Assembly (NCBI GenBank): GCA_030054145.1
Contig: JASGCK010000002.1
Coordinates: 138,031 to 202,030 of the forward strand
Reading direction: 5' to 3'
DNA length: 64,000 bases
From: Cytophagales bacterium
Lineage (GTDB): Bacteria; Pseudomonadota; Gammaproteobacteria; Burkholderiales; Burkholderiaceae_C
The notes under the pieces were generated by a model. That model saw only the letters and a list, made by a program, of their open reading frames with translations. It did no database searches and had not been told where the DNA came from. A program made the translations under genes and the position numbers. Positions within the stretch are counted from its first letter, which is position 1. Every line of letters begins with the position of its first letter. Shown here piece by piece: positions 55,668-63,339 of the stretch.

Positions 55668-56168
55668 TGCGTTTTTGGGTTGTCTGTATGCGGGCATTGT
55701 TCCCGTAGCGGTCAACACCTTGCTGCCAGCGGATGATCTTGCCTATATGCTGGAGCACTCTAGAAGTCGCGCCGCGATTGTGTCTGAGGCGCTTGCCAAG
55801 GCACCCGCCCACGAAGTCCAGCACACGCTCGTCTCCAAGGCATCTAGCCCGCAAGCCTTTTTGGATAAGGGTTGCCAGCCTATGCCCAATCCAGCGCCCA
55901 CACAGCCGAGTTATTTGGCAAAGCGGTGCTGGGTATCCAAGAGTCCGATGTGCTGTTCTCTGCCGCCAAATTATTTTTTGCTTATGGACAAAGCCTATGT
56001 CGTTTTGAAGTCAGGACAAGCAGCAAGCGACGCACTGCGTGCAGAGAGCTACAGGCGTTTGTCAAATCAAAACTAGCGCCGCATAAATATCCAAGGCAGC
56101 TTGAATTTATTACCGAATTACCAAAAACCGCGACTGGAAAAATCCAACGCTTTAGGCTTCGCAGTTGA
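55668..56168 (+). pseudogene. Decayed partial copy of benzoate-CoA ligase
   Basis: Starts at the base matching 53375 and ends with the bclA stop. Against bclA it lacks 24 bp (53497-53520 region, between GAGGCGCT repeats), 91 bp (between CCACACA repeats, frameshift) and 716 bp (53812-54527), and has a 2-bp insertion and a few single changes. No start, P-loop lost, frame broken. The identity with bclA continues beyond the stop through the terminator to 56270. Confidence 0.95.
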
Positions 56169-56207
56169 TTGAAATTGATGCCCACTTGAATGACCATCTC
56201 CCCAATG

Positions 56208-56239
56208 AAAAAGGCGTTCACTCAACTTGAGTGAACGCC
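56208..56239 (-). terminator. Terminator after tRNA-Thr
   Basis: Identical to the hairpin at 54744-54775: 13-bp arms followed by T5 on the minus strand, 15 bp after the tRNA 3' end. This position shows that the hairpin belongs originally to tRNA-Thr. Confidence 0.85.
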
Positions 56240-56253
56240 CTTAAACATACTAC

Positions 56254-56329
56254 TGGTGCCGATTATCGGAGTCGAACTGATGACCTACCGCTTACAAGGC
56301 GGTTGCTCTACCAACTGAGCTAAATCGGC
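56254..56329 (-). tRNA. tRNA-Thr (anticodon TGT), CCA encoded
   Basis: Minus-strand cloverleaf: acceptor GCCGATT pairs with AATCGGC, D arm AGCTCAGTTGGTAGAGC, anticodon stem ACCGC/GCGGT with loop CTTGTAA (anticodon TGT, codon ACA), T arm with GTTCGACTC, discriminator A and genomic CCA. 76 nt. Its 3' 17 bases are repeated at 54790. Confidence 0.95.
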
Positions 56330-56383
56330 GTACTGCTCTAAAAAACAGAACTGAGGATTCTAACCGATAGCTTGTCACAATCA

Positions 56384-56821
56384 TCACTTGATGCGCATCA
56401 AAGTTGGTTTTTTTGTGGCATCTTTTTGAACTCTCGGCTCTGCTTGCGATTGTGCTTGAGGTTGTGTAGCAGCAGGGGCGGGAGCGGGGGCAAGCGTAGA
56501 AATTGGAAACGCCATGCCCTGCCCATTTTCACGACCATAAATCGCCATCACGTGGGTAATTGGCACAACCACTTGGCGAGGAATGCCGCCAAAGCGAGCT
56601 TGAAACTCTAGCGTTTCGTTGTTAATTAGCAAACCCTTGGTTGCATCCATCCCAATATTGAGCGTGATGAGTCCATCTTTAACAAACTCCATCGGCACTT
56701 GCACTCGCTCATCCACCTTCACCGATGCGTAAGGTGTCAACCCCTGCTCGCCACACCACTCATACATGGCACGCAGCAAATAGGGCTTGGCGCTGGCTAA
56801 CTCGGGGGGAGCGACTATCAT
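56384..56821 (-). CDS. sspB: ClpXP protease specificity-enhancing factor SspB
   Basis: Adaptor that brings ssrA-tagged and other substrates to ClpXP. 145 residues: SspB core (PYLLRAMYEWCGEQGLTPY, ITLNIGMDATKGLLINNETLEFQARFGGIPRQVVVPI) and a flexible tail ending in the ClpX-docking motif (KPTLMRIK), as in E. coli SspB. Directly adjacent to sspA. Confidence 0.95.
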   Translation of the reverse strand: MIVAPPELASAKPYLLRAMYEWCGEQGLTPYASVKVDERVQVPMEFVKDGLITLNIGMDATKGLLINNETLEFQARFGGIPRQVVVPITHVMAIYGRENGQGMAFPISTLAPAPAPAATQPQAQSQAEPRVQKDATKKPTLMRIK

Positions 56822-57433
56822 TTACTTCCTCATCACTTTTTCAGATGGAGTCAAGGCTTCGATGAAAGCTGGACGCGAAAAGATACGCTCTGCATATTTG
56901 AGTAGCGGCGCTGCGTTTTTGGAGAGCGTAATGCCATAGTGATTCAAGCGCCACAGCAAGGGGGCAATGACTACATCCAGCATTGAGAAAGTATCGCCCA
57001 TCATGAATTTATTTTTCAAAAACACAGGCGAGAGCTGTGTCAAACGATCCGTGATGTGCTGCTTGGCTTTTTCGATTGCTTTCTCGTTCATCTTGACGTT
57101 GCGTGCCTCCAGCGTGGACACATGGACAAACAATTCTTTTTCAAAATTAAGCAAAAACAAGCGAACCCGCGCGCGATCAACAGGGTCGCCAGGCATCAAT
57201 TGCGGATGCGGGAAGCGCTCATCAATGTATTCATTGATGATGTTGGATTCGTACAAAATCAAATCACGCTCAACCAAAATAGGGACTTGAGCATAAGGAT
57301 TCATCACCGCAATGTCTTCGGGTTTGTTGTACAAATCCACATCACGAATTTCAAAGTCCATGCCTTTTTCAAACAAGACAAAACGGCTACGGTGCGAGAA
57401 AGGACAAGTTGTCCCAGAATACAAAACCATCAT
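56822..57433 (-). CDS. sspA: Stringent starvation protein A
   Basis: GST-fold RNA polymerase-associated protein. 203 residues: LYSGTTCPFSHRSRFVLFEKGMDFEIRDVDLYNKPED at the N-terminus with the conserved PHP-like loop region, then the all-helical domain. sspB follows immediately. It follows petC across a terminator-like hairpin. Confidence 0.94.
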   Translation of the reverse strand: MMVLYSGTTCPFSHRSRFVLFEKGMDFEIRDVDLYNKPEDIAVMNPYAQVPILVERDLILYESNIINEYIDERFPHPQLMPGDPVDRARVRLFLLNFEKELFVHVSTLEARNVKMNEKAIEKAKQHITDRLTQLSPVFLKNKFMMGDTFSMLDVVIAPLLWRLNHYGITLSKNAAPLLKYAERIFSRPAFIEALTPSEKVMRK

Positions 57434-57442
57434 GGCATAAAC

Positions 57443-57476
57443 CCCTTAAAAACTAACGGCTGCGAGAGTGCAGCCG
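57443..57476 (-). terminator. Terminator after petC
   Basis: On the minus strand CGGCTGC-ACTCTC-GCAGCCG forms a 7-bp GC-rich stem followed by TTAGTTTTTAAG, between petC and sspA. Confidence 0.7.
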
Positions 57477-57506
57477 CTTTGCAGAACAAATCGTTAACTC
57501 TTGCGC

Positions 57507-58187
57507 TTACTTCACATCTTTCCAATAAGCTGCGTTTAAACGCCAAGCAATTAGAGAGAAAGTCAACATGAAAAATAGCACCCAAACGCCTACTTGAATG
57601 CGTTTGTTTTGCGCTGGCTCTGCCATCCACTGCATAAACCCAACCAAATCACCTACTGCTTGGTCATACTCCGCAGGCTTCATGCTGGCTTGTAATTCCC
57701 ACAGCACGTGCGGCATTCCAACGCTAGGGAATACATGGTTGTTCCAACCTGTTGGCTTGGTCTCATCTCTGTAGTAGCTACGCAAATAGGTGTAGAGATA
57801 GTCCGCGCCAGATCCTTTGCTGCCATCAGATCGCGAACGCGCCATCACGCTCAGATCGGGGGGGTTGCCGCCAAACCATTCTTTTGCTTGCAAAGGGTCA
57901 ATCGCCGACTTCATGGTCTCGCCAACTTTCGCCGACCCGAACAGCAGATTCTCTTTGATTTGCTTCTCCGTGAGACCAATTTCAGTCATGCGGTTGTAGC
58001 GCATGAACGCAGCGGAGTGGCAGTTCAGGCAGTAATTCACAAACAACTTAGCGCCGTTTTGCAACGCGACTTGGTCATTTGTTTTATTAGGCGCTTTATC
58101 CCAAGCAATGCCGCCGTCATTGGCAAAGCTACTAACCGATCCAAAAGCCAAGCCCAAAGAGAGTAAAAGAGCAAATAGTTTTTTCAT
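57507..58187 (-). CDS. petC: Ubiquinol-cytochrome c reductase, cytochrome c1
   Basis: Heme c subunit of the bc1 complex. 226 residues: signal peptide (KKLFALLLSLGLAFGSVSSF), heme motif CLNCH in NYCLNCHSAAFMRYNRM, axial Met probably in the LVGFMQWMAEP region, and a C-terminal membrane anchor (VGVWVLFFMLTFSLIAWRL). AGGAG lies 9 bp before the ATG. Last gene of petABC. Confidence 0.95.
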   Translation of the reverse strand: MKKLFALLLSLGLAFGSVSSFANDGGIAWDKAPNKTNDQVALQNGAKLFVNYCLNCHSAAFMRYNRMTEIGLTEKQIKENLLFGSAKVGETMKSAIDPLQAKEWFGGNPPDLSVMARSRSDGSKGSGADYLYTYLRSYYRDETKPTGWNNHVFPSVGMPHVLWELQASMKPAEYDQAVGDLVGFMQWMAEPAQNKRIQVGVWVLFFMLTFSLIAWRLNAAYWKDVK

Positions 58188-58202
58188 TTTGTAATGCTCC
58201 TA

Positions 58203-59603
58203 TCAGTGAGCGGCAAATGTGACGCGGTCGGGCACAGGCTTGAATTTTCCTTGTTGACTCCACCAAGGCATCAACAAGAAAAAGCCAAAGTAGTAAAGCG
58301 TGCCCGCTTGCGCAATTAAAGTACCCATTGTGGTTGGCGCTTGAATGCCAAGGTAACCCAGAACCACAAAGAAAACAACAAACACGCCATAAACCCACTT
58401 ATGCCAATCAGGGCGATAGCGAATGGATTTAACGGGTGATTGATCCAGCCATGGCAGAAAGAACAAGATGATGACTGCGCCGCCCATGACCACCACGCCC
58501 CAGAACTTGGCATCAAATGTTTTGAGCAAGAAACAAGCAACCAAAGCAGCAATCAACACACCCACTTTAGCTTTAGATGACAAGTTCGATTTGAGGTAGG
58601 CCCACACAGCCGTCGCTGCCGCAAGCAAACAGAACACATTAACCAATACGTCATTCGTGGCACGAAGCATCGAATAAAACGCTGTGAAATACCAAACGGG
58701 CGCAATGTGTGCAGGCGTTTTCAGTGGGTCAGCTGGAATGAAGTTGTTGTATTCCAAGAAGTAACCACCCATCTCTGGCGCAAAGAAAACAATCGCAAAG
58801 AACACGGTTAAGAAAATAGCGAGCATATAAACATCATGCACGGTATAAAACGGATGGAATGGAATGCCGTCAACTGGAATGCCTGCTGCATCTTTATTGG
58901 CTTTAATTTCCACGCCATCAGGATTATTGGAACCCACTTCGTGCAAAGCCATAATGTGCGCGACAACTAAACCAATCAGCACCAGCGGAATCGCAATCAC
59001 GTGGAACGCGAAAAAGCGATTCAAAGTGGCATCACCCACAACATAGTCACCGCGAATCAGAAGCGCCAAATCGGGTCCAATAAACGGCACAGCGGCGAAC
59101 AAATTCACAATCACTTGTGCGCCCCAATAGCTCATTTGACCCCAAGGCAACAAGTAGCCAAAAAAGGCTTCAGCCATCAGGCACAAGAAAATAGCGCAGC
59201 CAAAAATCCAAATCAGCTCGCGCGGTTTGCGATAGCTACCGTAGATCAAACCGCGGTACATATGCAAATACACCACAATAAAAAACGCGGAAGCACCTGT
59301 TGAATGCATATAACGAATCCACCAACCGCCTGGCACATCGCGCATGATGTACTCGACCGAAGCAAACGCGAGCGCCGCATCAGGTTTGTAGTGCATAGTC
59401 AAAAAGATGCCCGTCACAATTTGCAGCACCAAAACAACCAGTGCTAGCGAGCCAAATGCGTACCAAAAATTGAAATTTTTAGGCGCGTAATATTTAGTGA
59501 GGTGATCCTCAAGGAGCTTGGTAAGCGGGAAGCGGTTGTCTACCCAATTGAGCAGCTTCGCACCAGTAGATGCGTTTGCGGAGATTTCTTTCATTTCAGC
59601 CAT
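58203..59603 (-). CDS. petB: Ubiquinol-cytochrome c reductase, cytochrome b
   Basis: 466 residues, eight or so membrane helices, with b-heme histidine pairs (HSTGASAFFIVVYLHMYRG and HVIAIPLVLIGLVVAHIMALHEVGSNNP), the Qo-site PEWY-equivalent segment (APVWYFTAFYS) and a C-terminal extension. Fused b and subunit IV-like halves, as usual in Proteobacteria. Confidence 0.96.
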   Translation of the reverse strand: MAEMKEISANASTGAKLLNWVDNRFPLTKLLEDHLTKYYAPKNFNFWYAFGSLALVVLVLQIVTGIFLTMHYKPDAALAFASVEYIMRDVPGGWWIRYMHSTGASAFFIVVYLHMYRGLIYGSYRKPRELIWIFGCAIFLCLMAEAFFGYLLPWGQMSYWGAQVIVNLFAAVPFIGPDLALLIRGDYVVGDATLNRFFAFHVIAIPLVLIGLVVAHIMALHEVGSNNPDGVEIKANKDAAGIPVDGIPFHPFYTVHDVYMLAIFLTVFFAIVFFAPEMGGYFLEYNNFIPADPLKTPAHIAPVWYFTAFYSMLRATNDVLVNVFCLLAAATAVWAYLKSNLSSKAKVGVLIAALVACFLLKTFDAKFWGVVVMGGAVIILFFLPWLDQSPVKSIRYRPDWHKWVYGVFVVFFVVLGYLGIQAPTTMGTLIAQAGTLYYFGFFLLMPWWSQQGKFKPVPDRVTFAAH

Positions 59604-59621
59604 GATATGTGGGTCTCCTAT

Positions 59622-60245
59622 TTAAGCTGCGGCTTTATCTTCACCAATGAGAATCTTGGTGGCCGACAGATACATATACGGCGGCACTTCCAAGTTATCT
59701 GGCGCAGGTTTATTTTTATAAACACGACCCGCCACATCGAATGTAGAGCCGTGACATGGACACAAAAAGCCGCCTTGCCAATCATCTGGCAACGAAGGCT
59801 GAGGACCAGCCGTTAAACGATCAGTTGGCGAGCAGCCAAGGTGCGTGCAGATACCCACAACCACTAACACATCTTTATGATCTTCGCGTGCGCGGAATTC
59901 GTTTCTCGCGTATTTGGGCGTCAACTCATCTGGCTTGCGCTCAGACTTTGGATCCGCCAATTGGCTGTCCACCTTGGCTAGCGCTGCCATTTGCTCGGGC
60001 GTGCGCTTCAAAATCCAAACTGGCTTACCGCGCCACTCAACGGTCATTTTTTCGCCAGGTTTTAATGCCGAAATATCAGCCTCAACAGCCGCACCAGCAG
60101 CCTTTGCTCGCTCAGATGGCAGCAAACTGCCGCCCAATGTCAAAGCGGCTGCTCCGCCGCCTAAAGCACCCGCACAGCTAGACGCAATGATCCATGTGCG
60201 CTTGCTGCTATCGACTGGCGGGTTATTTTTTACTTGACTAGTCAT
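59622..60245 (-). CDS. petA: Ubiquinol-cytochrome c reductase, Rieske iron-sulfur subunit
   Basis: 207 residues from the ATG at 60245 with GGGA 6 bp before it; a TTG four codons upstream is possible. N-terminal membrane anchor (RTWIIASSCAGALGGGAAAL), a Tat-like arrangement (SSKRTW) and the [2Fe-2S] motifs CTHLGC and CPCHGS that bind the Rieske cluster. First gene of petA-petB-petC. Confidence 0.95.
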   Translation of the reverse strand: MTSQVKNNPPVDSSKRTWIIASSCAGALGGGAAALTLGGSLLPSERAKAAGAAVEADISALKPGEKMTVEWRGKPVWILKRTPEQMAALAKVDSQLADPKSERKPDELTPKYARNEFRAREDHKDVLVVVGICTHLGCSPTDRLTAGPQPSLPDDWQGGFLCPCHGSTFDVAGRVYKNKPAPDNLEVPPYMYLSATKILIGEDKAAA

Positions 60246-60315
60246 GTCAATTCCCAAGAGAAAGTGTGTGAAATAAGGGTCAACCTTCGATTGTAACGGA
60301 GCGAGCGGCTTGAAT

Positions 60316-60801
60316 TCAATCCCTAAAGTTGTTAAACGAGAGCGGCATATCGACCAAGTCCTTTTTAATGAGCGCCATCGCCGCTTGCAAATCGTCCCGT
60401 TTAGCGCCCGTTACCCGCACAGAATCTCCTTGAATCGACGCTTGTACCTTCATTTTGCTGTCTTTGAGCAAGCGCGTAATCTTCTTGGCATCTTCCGTTT
60501 CAATGCCATTTTTAATTTTGATGACTTGCTTGACCTTATCACCGCCTATTTTTTGGATATCACCCACGTCTAGGTAGCGTACATCTACCGCGCGTTTGGT
60601 TAATTTATTGCGCAGCACATCGTCAATTTGCTGAAGCTGGAAATCAGCGTCACCGATTAAGGTAATTTCTTTGTCTTTCATCTCCACCGCCGCCGCAGTT
60701 CCCTTGAAATCAAAACGCGTACCAATTTCCTTCGCCGTGTTCTCCACTGCATTTTTAACTTCGGTCAAATTGGGTTCGCAAACAGTATCGAATGAAGGCA
60801 T
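60316..60801 (-). CDS. YajQ family nucleotide-binding protein
   Basis: 161 residues of the YajQ/DUF520 family: [22 protein letters not shown] and [22 protein letters not shown], two repeats of a ferredoxin-like fold. Relatives bind c-di-GMP and act as transcription cofactors or bind GTP/tRNA. GGAG precedes the ATG. Diverges from murB with a perfect palindrome between them. Confidence 0.92.
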   Translation of the reverse strand: MPSFDTVCEPNLTEVKNAVENTAKEIGTRFDFKGTAAAVEMKDKEITLIGDADFQLQQIDDVLRNKLTKRAVDVRYLDVGDIQKIGGDKVKQVIKIKNGIETEDAKKITRLLKDSKMKVQASIQGDSVRVTGAKRDDLQAAMALIKKDLVDMPLSFNNFRD

Positions 60802-60818
60802 GGGACGCTCCTAAAAAA

Positions 60819-60832
60819 GGGACAATTGTCCC
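60819..60832. promoter_or_regulatory. Perfect 14-bp palindrome before murB
   Basis: GGGACAATTGTCCC, ending directly at the murB ATG and containing its ribosome binding region (AAGGGA). It could be an operator for the divergent yajQ and murB genes or a hairpin that hides the ribosome binding site. Confidence 0.4.
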
Positions 60833-61867
60833 ATGTTCAAACTTAGTTGCGATGTTCCGCTCCAACCCCTCAACACATTTGGTATCAGTGCCAAAGCTTT
60901 GCAATTGGTGCGTATTCAATCAACCGACGACCTCCAAGCTGTGCTGGCTGACGCGAGCCTTGAGCAGCAATCCAAATTTGTGCTCGGCGGCGGTAGCAAT
61001 TTGGTGCTGACAGGCGATGTCAAACCCTTGGTGCTAAAAGTCGAAATCATGGGCAAACGCTTGGTCAAGGAGACCCGCAAACATTTCATCGTGGAAGCAG
61101 GCGCTGGCGAACCTTGGCACGACTTTGTGGCATGGACACTTGATCAAAATATGCCAGGATTAGAAAACCTCGCGCTCATTCCTGGCACGGTGGGTGCGTC
61201 CCCCGTTCAAAACATTGGCGCGTATGGCGTGGAGTTGCAAGATCGCTTTGAGTCGCTGGATTACATCGACCTCACAACAGGCGAGAGCCAAACGCTAGAC
61301 GCAGGGGCTTGCCAATTTGGCTACCGTGATTCTGTCTTTAAGTGCGCTCTAAAAGACAAAGTGCTCATCACTCATGTGCGCTTCGCTTTGCCCAAAGCTT
61401 GGCAGGTTGACATCAGCTACGCAGACTTAGACAAGCACGCTAAGCGCGTGCACCAACCCAAGCCAACACCGCGTATGGTGTTTGACTGGGTATGCCAAAT
61501 TAGAAGCAAAAAATTGCCCGACCCCAAAGTGATTGGCAATACGGGAAGTTTTTTTAAAAATCCCGTCGTCACGCCCGAGCAATGCAAGGACATCATTGGG
61601 CGCGATCCCAATGTCGCCTTCTATAAATTGCTAGATGGCAACTTCAAGCTTGCCGCCGCTTGGCTCATTGATGCTTGTGGCTGGAAGGGGCGCGGCGTGG
61701 GCAACGCAGGCGTACATCCCGAACACGCGCTAGTGCTCATCAACAAAGGACAAGAGACAGGTACGCCAGCGACGGGCGGCGAAGTCATGACCTTGGCTGG
61801 TGCGATTCAAACCAGCGTTTACGAACGCTTTGGTATTCGGCTTGAAGTTGAACCCGTGGTTGTATAG
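60833..61867 (+). CDS. murB: UDP-N-acetylenolpyruvoylglucosamine reductase
   Basis: FAD/NADPH enzyme of peptidoglycan synthesis that makes UDP-MurNAc. 344 residues: QPLNTFGISAKALQL, FVLGGGSNLVLTGDV, PGLENLALIPGTVGASPVQNIGAYGVEL and NTGSFFKNP, with the catalytic Ser in this last motif, plus WLIDACGWKGRGVGNAGVH. Type I (E. coli-like) form. Confidence 0.96.
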   Translation: MFKLSCDVPLQPLNTFGISAKALQLVRIQSTDDLQAVLADASLEQQSKFVLGGGSNLVLTGDVKPLVLKVEIMGKRLVKETRKHFIVEAGAGEPWHDFVAWTLDQNMPGLENLALIPGTVGASPVQNIGAYGVELQDRFESLDYIDLTTGESQTLDAGACQFGYRDSVFKCALKDKVLITHVRFALPKAWQVDISYADLDKHAKRVHQPKPTPRMVFDWVCQIRSKKLPDPKVIGNTGSFFKNPVVTPEQCKDIIGRDPNVAFYKLLDGNFKLAAAWLIDACGWKGRGVGNAGVHPEHALVLINKGQETGTPATGGEVMTLAGAIQTSVYERFGIRLEVEPVVV

Positions 61868-61874
61868 TTAACCG

Positions 61875-62477
61875 ATGACTTTCGATTTTTTCTTTGCCAT
61901 CTTTTTATTTTGTTTTGCATCCTGTGCAACGCCTGGACCGAATAACTTAATGCTACTTGCATCGGGTGTGAACTTTGGGTTCAAGCGTACCTTACCGCAC
62001 ATGATGGGGATCAATTTTGGCTTTGGTGTAATGGTTTTTTTAATCGGGCTAGGACTGGCGCAACTGTTCACCGTGTATCCCGCCTTGCATCTGCTCATGA
62101 AATGGGGTTCCATCGCCTTCATGCTTTATTTGTCGTGGAAAATTGCCACGGCCACCGCGCCAAAAACCAATCTGGATAAGGCCTCTCAGCCAATGACCTG
62201 GTGGCAAGCGGCTATGTTTCAATGGATCAATCCCAAAGGCTGGGCTATGGGATTGTCGGCTATTTCCGCTTATGTACCCGAGCAAAACGGGGCAGCTTCC
62301 ATGCTGCACCTGAGCTTACTGGCTATCATGTTCGTCATTGTCAACATTCCAGTAGGAATGGTGTGGACGCTATTTGGAGTGCGACTGCGCGAATGGCTTG
62401 CTAACGATAAAAATCGCCGCGCTTTTAACTACGTTATGGCAACGCTGTTAGTGTTATCGCTTGCCCCAATGCTTTAA
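61875..62477 (+). CDS. LysE/RhtB family exporter
   Basis: 200 residues, six hydrophobic segments. Family hallmark FASCATPGPNNLMLLASGVNFGFKRTLPHMMGINFGFG. Exports amino acids or related compounds. Follows murB after 7 bp. Confidence 0.9.
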   Translation: MTFDFFFAIFLFCFASCATPGPNNLMLLASGVNFGFKRTLPHMMGINFGFGVMVFLIGLGLAQLFTVYPALHLLMKWGSIAFMLYLSWKIATATAPKTNLDKASQPMTWWQAAMFQWINPKGWAMGLSAISAYVPEQNGAASMLHLSLLAIMFVIVNIPVGMVWTLFGVRLREWLANDKNRRAFNYVMATLLVLSLAPML

Positions 62478-62487
62478 AGCATAAGCC

Positions 62488-63321
62488 TCACTTTGCATTC
62501 GGAAAAAACAGTTGCTCGCCATTGATTTTGTAGGCGGCAATCACCGCTTGCCCCGCAGGCGAAATCACCCAATCGACAAAAGCCTGCGCCTCACGAACCT
62601 TGACGTGTGGATGTTTGGCAGGATTGACCGTCATCACGCCGTATTGGTTAAACAGTTTTGTATCACCCTCAACCAAAATTTTTAAATTCCGACGATTTTT
62701 AAAGTTGAGCCATGTGCCGCGATCTGCCAGCACATACATATCCGCCGCCGCTGCCATGTTGAGCGCCTGCCCCATTGCGCAGCCGCACTCCTTGTAAGCT
62801 GCGCCAAAGCTCTCACGAGCCATCAAACCTGCCATTCCCCAATAACGTAGTTCTGCGGCGTGCGTTCCGCTTTTGTCACCGCGCGAGACGAAAGCCGCAC
62901 TCGTCGCGGCAATTTTTTTGAAACTATTCATCACGTCTTTGCCCGCCACTTTGCTTGGGTCGCTTTGCGGTCCGATTAAAACAAAGTCGTTGTACATCAC
63001 GTCATAGCGCCGCACACCGAAACCTTCCGCTAAGAATTTTTCTTCAGCCGCCAAGTCATGCACGAAGACCACATCAGCATCGCCCCTACGCGCCATATCT
63101 AGCGCTTGCCCCGTACCCAGCGCCACCACTTTGATAACGATACCAGTGGTCCTAGTGAACTCGGGCAACAAATATGAGAACAAGCCCGATTGCTCGGTCG
63201 ATGTAGTCGAAGCCATCACGATACTGGGCTGCTGCACTTGTGTTTGCGCCTGTGCAGCCAACATCAGCACGGCGGCGAGACTCATGACAAGACGGCGAGA
63301 AACTTTTAAAAACATCTTCAA
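62488..63321 (-). CDS. TupA-like tungstate/molybdate-binding protein
   Basis: 277 residues: signal peptide ending near AAQAQTQ, then STTSTEQSGLFSYLLPEFTRTTG (the TTTSTxxSGL pattern of TupA), GRGDADVVFVHD, and GDKSGTHAAELRYWG. Periplasmic receptor for an ABC importer of tungstate or a related oxyanion; no permease or ATPase gene is visible in the window. A close paralogue follows upstream in the same direction. Confidence 0.88.
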   Translation of the reverse strand: MKMFLKVSRRLVMSLAAVLMLAAQAQTQVQQPSIVMASTTSTEQSGLFSYLLPEFTRTTGIVIKVVALGTGQALDMARRGDADVVFVHDLAAEEKFLAEGFGVRRYDVMYNDFVLIGPQSDPSKVAGKDVMNSFKKIAATSAAFVSRGDKSGTHAAELRYWGMAGLMARESFGAAYKECGCAMGQALNMAAAADMYVLADRGTWLNFKNRRNLKILVEGDTKLFNQYGVMTVNPAKHPHVKVREAQAFVDWVISPAGQAVIAAYKINGEQLFFPNAK

Positions 63322-63339
63322 AATCCTAAAAATAAAATC

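Noticed and set aside
54790-56270. Integrative element inserted at tRNA-Thr
   Set aside because: The tRNA 3' end is duplicated, but no integrase or attachment-type direct repeat alone is present; identity extends over 200 bp and more into bclA, so it is a segment duplication.
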